DNA of 43,476 nucleotides from Aggregatilineales bacterium (lineage in GTDB: Bacteria; Chloroflexota; Anaerolineae; Aggregatilineales; Phototrophicaceae). The position numbers were made by a program, and so were the translations under genes. Numbering within the stretch: the first letter of the stretch is position 1; each line of letters begins with the position of its first letter. The DNA is taken from the NCBI GenBank assembly GCA_029975765.1, contig JARKOK010000529.1:1-43476 (forward strand). The letters run 5' to 3'. The notes below the pieces were generated by a model. The model worked only from the letters and a program-made list of their open reading frames with translations. It was not told the origin of the DNA and ran no database searches. This document shows, one piece after another, positions 16,578-23,965 of this stretch.

Positions 16578-16649
16578 GTCCCTGTAGCTCAGTGGATAGA
16601 GCGCAGCCCTCCGGAGGCTGAAGCCCGAGTTCGAGTCTCGGCAGGGACG
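16578..16649 (+). tRNA. tRNA-Arg (anticodon CCG)
   Basis: A complete cloverleaf can be drawn: acceptor stem GTCCCTG with CAGGGAC; D-stem GCTC with GAGC; anticodon stem CAGCC with GGCTG around the loop CTCCGGA; T-stem CCGAG with CTCGG around TTCGAGT; and discriminator G. The anticodon CCG reads CGG arginine codons. The 3' CCA is not encoded. It lies only 32 bp from the stop of the minus-strand TIR-FGE gene. Confidence 0.96.
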
Positions 16650-16681
16650 CAGCAGCGGCGCGTGAGCGCCGTTTGTGATTC

Positions 16682-18142
16682 TCAGGGGCGAACGACTCGA
16701 AAGCCGATGGTATCGTAGCGGCACAGTGGATTCAGATGAAAATACGAGGTAATACGGGATCGTTCCTGCACACTGATGAACGACCCACCGCGTACAGCGC
16801 GTTTGGCGCGACTGCTTAAGTCCAGCGTGCCGTCCTGCGCGTTTAAACACCACTCCCATACGTTGCCGACCATATCCATCACACCATAAGGACTCGCCCC
16901 GGACGGATACTGCTTCACAGGTGTGATCCGGCGAATACGGCTCTCATAGGTGTTGCAGTGCGCCGGGTCGAACTCGCTGCCCCAGGGATACAACCGCTCA
17001 TCACTCCCCTGCGCCGCGCGCTGCCACTGGTGTTCGGTTGGCAGGGTAATCTGTAAATTCGTTTGCGCGCTTAACCAGCGGCAGTAGGCCAGCGCCTCGT
17101 ACCAGCAGATGTTGACACGGGGATAATCACCCAGGCCGGATGCAACTTCCAGCGCCTCAGGATGCGCGCGCCGCCATTCCTGCGCCGCCGGAGCAAAGTC
17201 CCACCAGCGCGCATCCCGGTAGCCATCGCTGGCATCTACGAATGCCTGGAACTGGTGGTTGGTAATCGGGTATTTACTGATGTGAAAAGCGGGAACGGCG
17301 GTGGTGTCCGTACCACTTTCCCGCTGTATCTTCACCGAACCAGCCGGGATTGCACACCATTCCAGCATATCCTGCCGGTTGGTCTGGCAGAATGACGCCA
17401 GGTTTTGCGGGTCATAATCAGGAAAGTCCTTACGAAAAGCGACAAATGCCTGGCAGCCTACCCGCCGGGTGCGGTCATGTTTCACCAGCGCCACAATCGG
17501 CCCGTACTCGCGTTCCGCTTCGCGCAGATAGGCCTGACGCTCTAACGCTTCTTCGGCTTCTACCAGAATCGCCTGCAGGTCAATGAAGCGCGACTCATAA
17601 CCGGATTCCTTCGACCGTTTTAATAGAAAGACGGCCCGATCAAAATCGCCGGCTTCCAGCGCGTCCGCCACTTCGTTAATCACAACGGTCGGATCGGGTG
17701 TCTCCACCGGCATCGGCGCCCGCAGGCGACCGGACGATGCCCGCGCGCGGCGCGTTGCCCGTTCATCGCGCTCCGCCACATAGATCGCGTTCAGCAGTTC
17801 TTTGACCGCTTTAGTGGTCAGCCCTTCGGTCAGGTCAATGGCCTGATAGGGTTTCAGTGAATCGGGCAGCGTCGTGCGCCCCTGGATCAGCACCGGGAAA
17901 ATATGTTTTCCGGCATCACGCGCCAGCAAATACTCTTTCTGACAGTATTCCGACCGTACCGAATCGGGCGACAGCAGGTAAACAAACCCCTCGCTCCGGT
18001 CAAGGTGTTTGATGATTTCATCCCACCACTTCTGCCCGGCGTGCAGTCGTTGGTCATACCATACGTCGTGTACGTCAAGAGTCTTAACAATCTGTTTGCA
18101 GTAAGGTTTGTCTACGCGGGCATAACTGACAAAAAGACGCAT
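16682..18142 (-). CDS. TIR domain protein with C-terminal FGE/SUMF1-like domain (copy A)
   Basis: A 486-residue protein in three parts. Residues 1-130 are a TIR domain (MRLFVSYARVDKPYC, then GFVYLLSPDSV) that keeps the Glu of the CxxE motif (YCQKE) matching the NADase glutamate of active TIRs. Residues about 145-265 are helical and TPR-like. Residues about 265-486 form an FGE-sulfatase domain (ISKYPITNHQFQ, YPWGSEFDPAHC, MDMVGNVWEWCL, AVRGGSF). By alignment with bacterial FGE, both catalytic Cys positions after GGS hold Ser, so formylglycine formation is unlikely and a ligand-binding role is more plausible. It starts six bases after the paralogue's stop with no Shine-Dalgarno, so translation is probably coupled. 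A defence or stress role is inference. Confidence 0.9.
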   Translation of the reverse strand: MRLFVSYARVDKPYCKQIVKTLDVHDVWYDQRLHAGQKWWDEIIKHLDRSEGFVYLLSPDSVRSEYCQKEYLLARDAGKHIFPVLIQGRTTLPDSLKPYQAIDLTEGLTTKAVKELLNAIYVAERDERATRRARASSGRLRAPMPVETPDPTVVINEVADALEAGDFDRAVFLLKRSKESGYESRFIDLQAILVEAEEALERQAYLREAEREYGPIVALVKHDRTRRVGCQAFVAFRKDFPDYDPQNLASFCQTNRQDMLEWCAIPAGSVKIQRESGTDTTAVPAFHISKYPITNHQFQAFVDASDGYRDARWWDFAPAAQEWRRAHPEALEVASGLGDYPRVNICWYEALAYCRWLSAQTNLQITLPTEHQWQRAAQGSDERLYPWGSEFDPAHCNTYESRIRRITPVKQYPSGASPYGVMDMVGNVWEWCLNAQDGTLDLSSRAKRAVRGGSFISVQERSRITSYFHLNPLCRYDTIGFRVVRP

Positions 18143-18148
18143 GATGGG

Positions 18149-19606
18149 TTATTCAAGTGTATACATGGGGCGAAAACCAATCGAGGCATACCGGTACACA
18201 GGCTTCAATATAAAATAACTGTTGATGTCTGACCGATCCTGCGGGCTGACAAACGAGCCGCCGCGTACCATTCGTCCAACTTCCCCATCACTCCCATTTT
18301 CCTGGATGGCCCGCCAGGTGAGACACCATTCCCATACATTACCGATCATGTCGTACACCCCGTAAGGGCTGACGCCACCGGGATAACAGTCTACCGGCGT
18401 GGTGCTGCGAAAGCCGCTTTCCCGTGTATTGCAGCGGGAAACATCAAAGCGCCGTCCCCAGGGAAATGCACGTCCGCCGTCACCCTGAGCGGCACGAATC
18501 CACTGAACTTCGGATGGCAGCGTAATGGGCAAACCGGTCTTGCTGCCTAACCACCGGCAAAAAGCCATAGCCTCATACCAGGTGAGATTGCTGCGCGGGT
18601 GTAGGTCACCGGGAAACGCTGGCGGCAGCGGCACAGGGTTATTATGATGCCACTGAAGTACATGCGGCGCATAATTCCACCAGCGGTCATCCTGGTAGCC
18701 ATCCGGGGCATCAATGAAGGACTGGTACTGCTCGTTAGTTACCGGATATTTGCTGATGCGAAATGCCGGGAGGCGATGTGTAGTCTTACGCCTGTTCTGC
18801 TCCACCACAACTTTACCAGCCGGCACATCACACCATTCCAGTGCCGGCAGCGCGCGCAGACACAGCGCCGCGAGATTCTCCGGGTCATAATGGGGGAAAT
18901 TGGCATGAAAGGCCAGAAAGGCTTCATAGCCAACCTTGTATGTGCGTTTCTGCCGCAGCAGCGTCACAATCGTGTCATACTCACGTTCGACCTCACGCAT
19001 ATAAGCCTGCTGGTTCAGCGCGGACTCGGCTTCTTCAAGCATGGCTGACAGATTGATAAAACGCGGCTCGTACCCGTGTGACTGCGCCTGCTTCAGCAGA
19101 AAGACGGCCCGGTCGAACTCACCCCGATCGAGTGCCGCCGCCGCTTCGGGGATAGCCGTCACCGGATCAAACGGCGGCGCTTGCAGCAGCATACGAGATA
19201 CCTGCACGTCGGGCGGTTTCATCCGGCCTTCGCGTTCGGCCATGTAGATCGAATTCAGCAGCACGGAGACAGCCCGCGCCTCCAGGCCATTGCTCAAATC
19301 CACATATTGAATATCCTGCAGCGCCGCCGGGATGGAGGTATTCGGTTGAATAAGAACCGGAAAAATGAATTTTCCCAGATTCTGCGCGATGGCGTATTCT
19401 TTCTGGCAGTAGGGTGACTTAACGGACTCCGGCGACAGCAAATAAATAAATCCCTCACACCAGCTTAACTGACGTAGAATTTCGTCCCACCATTTCTGGC
19501 CGGCGTGCATACGATGATCAAACCAGACCTCATGCACGTTAAGCGTTTCGACAATCTGGATACAGTATGGTTGATCTACGCGAGCATAACTGATGAAAAG
19601 ACGCAC
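18149..19606 (-). CDS. TIR domain protein with C-terminal FGE/SUMF1-like domain (copy B)
   Basis: The upstream paralogue of copy A with the same three-part plan: TIR (RLFISYARVDQPYC, YLLSPESV and the retained Glu in YCQKE), a helical middle region, and an FGE-like C-terminus (ISKYPVTNEQYQ, FPWGRRFDVSRC, DMIGNVWEWCL, MVRGGSF). The ORF track starts at TTG 19612. I prefer GTG 19606, which matches the start of copy A exactly and gives 485 residues. Both FGE cysteine positions are again Ser. The TIR parts are closely similar while the FGE C-terminal tips differ more (QERSRITSYF against QDRSDINSYF). That fits a conserved output and diverging recognition, but only two copies are seen. Confidence 0.9.
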   Translation of the reverse strand: MRLFISYARVDQPYCIQIVETLNVHEVWFDHRMHAGQKWWDEILRQLSWCEGFIYLLSPESVKSPYCQKEYAIAQNLGKFIFPVLIQPNTSIPAALQDIQYVDLSNGLEARAVSVLLNSIYMAEREGRMKPPDVQVSRMLLQAPPFDPVTAIPEAAAALDRGEFDRAVFLLKQAQSHGYEPRFINLSAMLEEAESALNQQAYMREVEREYDTIVTLLRQKRTYKVGYEAFLAFHANFPHYDPENLAALCLRALPALEWCDVPAGKVVVEQNRRKTTHRLPAFRISKYPVTNEQYQSFIDAPDGYQDDRWWNYAPHVLQWHHNNPVPLPPAFPGDLHPRSNLTWYEAMAFCRWLGSKTGLPITLPSEVQWIRAAQGDGGRAFPWGRRFDVSRCNTRESGFRSTTPVDCYPGGVSPYGVYDMIGNVWEWCLTWRAIQENGSDGEVGRMVRGGSFVSPQDRSDINSYFILKPVYRYASIGFRPMYTLE

Positions 19607-19683
19607 GATCAAAAACCTATTTAATAGTCAGTATGACACGATTAGCAGTCTGTCGTGACAATGCGGAAGGTGCTAATATGTTT

Positions 19684-19689
19684 ATTATA
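19684..19689 (-). promoter_or_regulatory. Perfect -10 box for the TIR-FGE operon
   Basis: The minus strand reads TATAAT at 19689-19684. The only TTG-type -35 (TTGTTT) is 14 bp away, too close for normal spacing, so activation by a regulator is possible. The leader to GTG 19606 would be about 70 bases. Confidence 0.35.
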
Positions 19690-19726
19690 TCAGGCCTTTT
19701 TAAAAACAATTTCATTTTATTACAGA

Positions 19727-19774
19727 ACCGTAATGTCCTTAACGATTCCTTATCGCCCGCTTACGGTGAATCGT
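19727..19774 (+). other. Interleaved complementary 7-mers (possible pseudoknot or switch)
   Basis: ACCGTAA (19727-19733) pairs with TTACGGT (19761-19767), and ACGATTC (19742-19748) pairs with GAATCGT (19768-19774). The two right-hand strands are contiguous, so the pairings cross. They could form a strained pseudoknot or two exclusive states. Chance cannot be excluded at this length. Confidence 0.25.
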
Positions 19775-19833
19775 CGCTGTATCAGTATGCGTATTGTAAG
19801 CCTGGATAGTTGTAAGAAACCAGCAGATATTTG

Positions 19834-19854
19834 TGTTCGTTCGGTGAACGAACA
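19834..19854. promoter_or_regulatory. Perfect dyad with 9-bp arms, likely operator
   Basis: Arms TGTTCGTTC and GAACGAACA around GGT. A 21-bp symmetrical site of this kind is typical of a dimeric repressor such as a TetR-family protein. No repressor gene is in the window. It lies between the TIR-FGE promoter and the glycosidase gene, so either could be the target. Confidence 0.45.
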
Positions 19855-20070
19855 ATCCCCTTTAGCTGCACCCTTATTAATCTTGCCACAAAGTTTGAAT
19901 TTTTGAATTTGTGTTACATGAAGGTACTGTAGATATTTTATGATTATAATTTGTTACCCGTAAAGGTCGCTCGAACATATATTATATTTATGGATGCTGA
20001 ATAGACACTCAGCCCGAATGGTGCCAGAATGACTGGAAACGGTGGCGTATTCCGGGTTATCATTCACGCT

Positions 20071-21237
20071 ATGTCTGTCTCCCGTTTTCGAAAACTCTTT
20101 TTTTCCTACTGGCACTGGATCGCGCGCGCCGGGATTGCCTGGTTCATTCTCATCCGGCTGGCGCCCGCCCCGCCCCGCGCGCCGCTGGGTGTGCCACAAA
20201 CCGTACAGACGGTGAAACCGATTGTCTGCGTTCACACCCGGCTGATTGACGAAGTTTACGAATGGACGATCCAGCGGTCATTGCAGCGGGTGCGCGAAAT
20301 GGGCGCAGATACCATCGTGGAATTCTTCCCCTGGGCTTACGCCGAACCCGCACCCGGCGCTTATAACTGGACATCGTTTGACCGGATAATCAAACACGCC
20401 CGCAATCAGGGGCTGCACATTATCGCTCGCATGGGACTTGTCCCCGCCTGGGCGCGGCCAGATACCGAAACCGGAAGCACCACCCTTAACACGCTGCCTG
20501 ATGAATCGTTTGATGAGTTCGCGGCTTTCGTGGCAGCCTTTGCCGCCCGTTATGCCGGCGTGGTAGACCATATCATCATCTGGAACGAACCTAACCTGGC
20601 CTTCGAATGGGGCTATCGCGCGGTTGACCCGGCAGCTTATGTGCGGCTGTTACAGGCGGTGTACGCGCCAGCGCACGCCGCGAACCCCAACGTCGTTATC
20701 CTCGCTGCGCCGCTGGCACCCACGCTCGAACCCGCCGGCAGCCCACATGGATTGAATGACCTGTTATATCTGGAAGCGATCTACGAGGCGGGTGCCGCGC
20801 CTTATTTCGACGCGCTGGCAATGCATACCTATGGTTTTACCGATCCGCCAGAAGCCGAACCCGCGCCCGAAGCCCTCAATTTCCGCCGCGCCGAACTGCT
20901 GCACGCGATCATGGAACAGTATGACTATTCCGGCAAACCGGTCTACATCACCGAAAGCGGCTGGAACGATCACCCGCGTTGGACAAAAGCGGTACGCCCC
21001 TCCCAGCGGGTCGCCTATACGATTAACGCATTTAAATGGGCGGAGGACAACTGGCCCTGGCTGGATAAACTGTGTGTCTGGGCGCTGCGCTATCCAATTT
21101 CGACCCGCAGCTACCCGGACAACTTTACACTGCTGACGGCTGATTTTGAGCCAAAGCCGATTTATACCGCCATTCAAGCCTACGCGCGCGGCTGGGAGAA
21201 TACCGAGGATTTATGGCTGCCCGCCCCTGGCGAGTGA
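20071..21237 (+). CDS. Clan GH-A glycoside hydrolase-like protein, membrane-anchored
   Basis: A TIM-barrel glycosidase-like protein of 388 residues from ATG 20071. The acid/base Glu is in IIWNEPN and the nucleophile Glu in PVYITESGW, the pair expected for clan GH-A (families such as GH39 or GH5). A hydrophobic N-terminal stretch (HWIARAGIAWFILIRLA) suggests a signal anchor and action outside the membrane. The start is uncertain: ATG 20029 is also in frame and neither has a clear Shine-Dalgarno. The gene overlaps the next one by 25 bp, so the glycosidase and the binding protein are probably made together. The substrate is not determinable here. Confidence 0.85.
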   Translation: MSVSRFRKLFFSYWHWIARAGIAWFILIRLAPAPPRAPLGVPQTVQTVKPIVCVHTRLIDEVYEWTIQRSLQRVREMGADTIVEFFPWAYAEPAPGAYNWTSFDRIIKHARNQGLHIIARMGLVPAWARPDTETGSTTLNTLPDESFDEFAAFVAAFAARYAGVVDHIIIWNEPNLAFEWGYRAVDPAAYVRLLQAVYAPAHAANPNVVILAAPLAPTLEPAGSPHGLNDLLYLEAIYEAGAAPYFDALAMHTYGFTDPPEAEPAPEALNFRRAELLHAIMEQYDYSGKPVYITESGWNDHPRWTKAVRPSQRVAYTINAFKWAEDNWPWLDKLCVWALRYPISTRSYPDNFTLLTADFEPKPIYTAIQAYARGWENTEDLWLPAPGE

Positions 21238-22019
21238 TTTCAGCCGCGCTGCTGGCGGTCATTACGCTGTGGCTGTGGGCGCTGGCCGGGGTGCTGTTCG
21301 TGCTGCGCTGGAATTCGGTCGAACGCCCCGGCCCACCGCTGAAAGAATTGTTCCCCTACGGCGAAATGCGGGTAGGCGTGGATGCCAGCTATCCACCCTT
21401 TGCCGTTGCGACCGCAGACGATCTGTATGGACTGGATATTGATCTGGGGCGTGCGATTGCCGAACGGCTGAAGGTGCCGGTGCGCTTCGTCAATATGGGC
21501 TACGATGGCCTGTACGACTCGCTTAAGGCTGATCAGGTGGATGTCGTGATTTCGGCGCTGTTGATTGACCGATCCCGAACGAACGATGTGCTGTACACCC
21601 TGCCTTATTACAACGCGGGCTTCGTGCTGGTCAGCCGCGCTGGTCAACCGTTCGCTGCTATGCATGATCTGTCCGGTCACGCGCTGGCCTATGAATTTGG
21701 TTCGGACGCCGATACCTTCGCCCGCGCCTGGTTGCGGCGCATCCCACCGTTTGATACCCGCCCCTATGAGCTACCCGCTTACGCGCTGGATGCCGTCCGG
21801 TTGGGGCAGGCTGATGCCGCGCTGGTGGACGCTACCAGCGCCCGCCTGTATCTGCGTGACCATCCGCAGTGGGCGGCACAGATGCAGTATGTCAGCGATT
21901 CATTGTACGCCGTCGCGGTACGCATCAGCCGGGGTAAAACATGGGAAGCCGTCAACTTCGCGCTGCAAACACTGGCCGATGATGGAACGCTGGCGGCCAT
22001 TGTGAACCGGTGGCTGTAA
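21213..22019 (+). CDS. Family-3 extracellular solute-binding protein (polar amino-acid type)
   Basis: A 268-residue protein with an N-terminal hydrophobic anchor (AALLAVITLWLWALAGVLFVL) and an SBP_bac_3 fold: MRVGVDASYPPFA, then GLDIDLGRAIAERL, DVVISALLIDRSR and YYNAGFVLV. Family members bind polar amino acids or related small ligands for ABC uptake or serve as sensor inputs. There is no permease or ATPase alongside. GAGG lies within the glycosidase gene seven bases before the ATG. The short anchor suggests that the protein stays tethered to the membrane. Confidence 0.86.
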   Translation: MAARPWRVISAALLAVITLWLWALAGVLFVLRWNSVERPGPPLKELFPYGEMRVGVDASYPPFAVATADDLYGLDIDLGRAIAERLKVPVRFVNMGYDGLYDSLKADQVDVVISALLIDRSRTNDVLYTLPYYNAGFVLVSRAGQPFAAMHDLSGHALAYEFGSDADTFARAWLRRIPPFDTRPYELPAYALDAVRLGQADAALVDATSARLYLRDHPQWAAQMQYVSDSLYAVAVRISRGKTWEAVNFALQTLADDGTLAAIVNRWL

Positions 22020-22020
22020 G

Positions 22021-22779
22021 TTATTCACGCTGGCGTATCTCGTCTGCCAGCCTGCGATACGCCGCCCCGCCGGGGCTGTCCGGCGCGTAGTCCAGTATCA
22101 GTTTACCCTGATGCGGCGCGTCAGTGATATGGGTGTCGTAGGGGATCACCGTTTGTAATACCGGCACCAGCGCGCGCATGTCATCCAGCGTTTTTTGCGC
22201 GTAGGCGGCTTCACTATCAAACAGCGTCGGCAGCACGCCGCACACCTTCAGGCCGGGATTACCCATTTCGTCCCGCACCCGCCGCGCCAGATCGAGTATC
22301 GCTCGCACGCCCAGCATCGCCAGGTGATCACACTGCGCCGGAATCAGTACTTCGCCGGCGGCCAGAAAACCGGCGACTGTCAGCACGTTTAGTCCCGGTG
22401 GAGTATCAATCAGCACCACGTCAAACAGCATACGGCTCTCCCGTAGGGCAGCCCGCAGGCGCGTCAGAGGATGCTGTTCCTGCACCAGTTTGATCGCCGC
22501 CGTTGCCAGATCAATACTTCCCGGTGCAAGCGCCAGATTAGTACGAGGGGTCTGAAGGATGCGCCCCAGCGTCATCCCGTCATACATCAGCAGGGAATAA
22601 CTGCTGCGCGGCAGCCGGTAAGGATCGAAACCCAGAAATGCGGTCAGGCTGGCCTGCGGATCCAGATCAACCAGCAGAACCCGCTGCCCCTGTCCGGCCA
22701 GCACCGCGCCGAGATTAAGCGCAGTCGTCGTTTTGCCCACGCCGCCTTTTTGATTGGCAATCACCAGAATTCGCGTCAC
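22021..22779 (-). CDS. ParA/Soj-family ATPase without adjacent ParB
   Basis: A 252-residue deviant Walker ATPase. The P-loop is NQKGGVGKTTTALNLG, the switch regions are VDLDPQAS and VVLIDTPPG, and the C-terminal half has AYAQKTLDDM. Such proteins move DNA or large complexes by cycling on the nucleoid. It starts at GTG 22779 after a G-rich Shine-Dalgarno. No parB follows; its stop lies one base from the convergent binding-protein gene. A parS-like dyad lies in the promoter region (22829-22844). It could be the chromosomal Soj or an orphan that positions other cargo. Confidence 0.9.
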   Translation of the reverse strand: MTRILVIANQKGGVGKTTTALNLGAVLAGQGQRVLLVDLDPQASLTAFLGFDPYRLPRSSYSLLMYDGMTLGRILQTPRTNLALAPGSIDLATAAIKLVQEQHPLTRLRAALRESRMLFDVVLIDTPPGLNVLTVAGFLAAGEVLIPAQCDHLAMLGVRAILDLARRVRDEMGNPGLKVCGVLPTLFDSEAAYAQKTLDDMRALVPVLQTVIPYDTHITDAPHQGKLILDYAPDSPGGAAYRRLADEIRQRE

Positions 22780-22807
22780 GTGTCCCCCCGCCTGCTGCTC
22801 CCTTCAG

Positions 22808-22813
22808 ATTATA
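22808..22813 (-). promoter_or_regulatory. Perfect -10 box for parA
   Basis: The minus strand reads TATAAT at 22813-22808. The -35 is poor (GTGAAC at 16 bp) and falls inside the parS-like dyad, so a protein bound to the dyad would block or modulate this promoter. Confidence 0.45.
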
Positions 22814-22828
22814 CCGTAAAGGCTGGAA

Positions 22829-22844
22829 TGTTCACCGTGAAACA
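22829..22844. promoter_or_regulatory. parS-like dyad in the parA / glycosyltransferase promoter region
   Basis: The plus strand reads TGTTCACCGTGAAACA. The chromosomal parS consensus is TGTTTCACGTGAAACA. Thirteen of 16 positions match, with a perfect run over the last nine; the three mismatches are together in the left half. Its place next to a ParA-family gene makes the resemblance worth testing. Confidence 0.4.
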
Positions 22845-22846
22845 GC

Positions 22847-22852
22847 TATACT
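22847..22852 (+). promoter_or_regulatory. -10 box for the glycosyltransferase operon, near-leaderless
   Basis: TATACT at 22847-22852 would place the transcript start only a few bases before the ATG at 22862. No Shine-Dalgarno precedes that ATG, which fits leaderless or near-leaderless translation. No good -35 is visible. Confidence 0.35.
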
Positions 22853-22861
22853 CATCTTATT

Positions 22862-23965
22862 ATGCACATCGGTCTTGATGCCCGTTTGACCTACTATCGC
22901 ACCGGCGGTATCAGCACTTATATCCGGCGGCTGGCAGCCGCGCTGGAAACGCTGGACACAACCAACGAGTACACAGTCTTTCACAGCCGTAAGGCCAGCG
23001 AGTCGCTGGTCAAACGCTTCCGCCGGGCGGCGTTGTGGACTCCGTGCCACCACCAGCTCGAACGCCTGGCGCTCTCCGTCGAACTGGCGCGTTTTCGGCT
23101 GGATGTGCTGCACAGCCCCGATTTTATTCCGCCCCGGCGCGGCGCGCGGCGGCATGTCATCACGGTGCATGATCTGACGTTCCTGCATTATCCGCAGTAT
23201 CTGACCGCCGACGCCCGCCGGTATTACAACGATCAGATTGAAACCGCCGTCCGGCAGGCCGATCATATCCTGGCCGACAGCCAGTCCACGAAAAACGACA
23301 TCGTAAACATGCTGCATGTCTCGCCGGATAAGGTGACGGTGCATCTGCTGGGTGTGGATGATCGTTTTCACCCGCTGCCCCCGTCCGCGCTTCAGACAGC
23401 GCGCCAGATGTTACAACTGCCGGAAAGTTATATTTTGCATGTGGGCACGCTCGAACCGCGCAAGAACATCATCGGCCTGCTGCACGCTTATCGCCAACTG
23501 CTTGACCGCCTGCCGCACGCGCCGCCGCTGCTGCTGGCCGGTCGGCAGGGCTGGCTGTTCGACAAAACCTTAAAGAGTATGGATGATCTCGGTCTGCGCC
23601 CATTCATCCATCTGCGCGAGGATATTCATGACGACCAACTGCCCGCACTGTATAATGGAGCGGCAGTGCTGGTGATGCCGTCATTTTATGAGGGGTTCGG
23701 CTTTCCCGCGCTGGAGGCGATGGCCTGTGGCACCGTGACGGTTGTCAGCCGCCGTTCCTCGCTGCCCGAAGTTGTAGGCGATGTTGGCTTGCAGGTTAAC
23801 CCGGATGACCCCGGCGAACTGGCCGCCGCCCTGGAACGCGCGCTGACTGACGAACCCTGGCGTGCGGCTCAGCGCCAGGCCGGGCTGGAGCGCGCCCGGA
23901 CATTCACCTGGGAGCGTACCGCCTCAACTGCGCTTTCGGTTTATCGCGCCGTCCTGGAGGGCTGA
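22862..23965 (+). CDS. GT4-family glycosyltransferase
   Basis: A GT-B-fold glycosyltransferase of 367 residues. The acceptor-side half starts with IGLDARLTYYRTGGISTYIRRL. The donor-binding half has ILHVGTLEPRKN and PSFYEGFGFPALEAMACGT, the E(x7)E signature of retaining GT4 enzymes. It resembles mannosyl- and rhamnosyltransferases of polysaccharide synthesis, and a mannose-1-phosphate guanylyltransferase is encoded elsewhere in the window. It has no Shine-Dalgarno and its stop overlaps the next start by one base (TGATG), so the next gene is translationally coupled. Confidence 0.92.
   Translation: MHIGLDARLTYYRTGGISTYIRRLAAALETLDTTNEYTVFHSRKASESLVKRFRRAALWTPCHHQLERLALSVELARFRLDVLHSPDFIPPRRGARRHVITVHDLTFLHYPQYLTADARRYYNDQIETAVRQADHILADSQSTKNDIVNMLHVSPDKVTVHLLGVDDRFHPLPPSALQTARQMLQLPESYILHVGTLEPRKNIIGLLHAYRQLLDRLPHAPPLLLAGRQGWLFDKTLKSMDDLGLRPFIHLREDIHDDQLPALYNGAAVLVMPSFYEGFGFPALEAMACGTVTVVSRRSSLPEVVGDVGLQVNPDDPGELAAALERALTDEPWRAAQRQAGLERARTFTWERTASTALSVYRAVLEG

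Larger units (their letters stand above)
19607..20070. other. AT-rich non-coding region with dense repeats, upstream of the TIR-FGE operon
   Basis: About 460 bp with visibly more A and T than the surrounding genes. The ORFs here (such as 19655-19906) have no ribosome-binding site and no recognisable protein character. It holds a TATAAT box for the TIR operon, a 9-bp-arm dyad at 19834-19854, interleaved 7-bp complements at 19727-19774, and two TTGTAAG copies 16 bp apart (19794 and 19810). It separates the divergent TIR pair and glycosidase gene. It could hold promoters and a small RNA. Confidence 0.6.

Noticed and set aside
16682-17000. Variable region of a diversity-generating retroelement in the FGE C-terminus
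   Set aside because: FGE domains are known retroelement targets, but there is no reverse transcriptase, template repeat or AAY-rich codon run in the window.
19655-19906. 83-residue ORF in the AT-rich region
   Set aside because: No ribosome-binding site, no recognisable domain, and it crosses the dyads; I treat the region as non-coding.
16578-20070. Integration of the TIR pair at the tRNA-Arg gene
   Set aside because: I found no repeat of the tRNA 3' end at the far boundary and no integrase.
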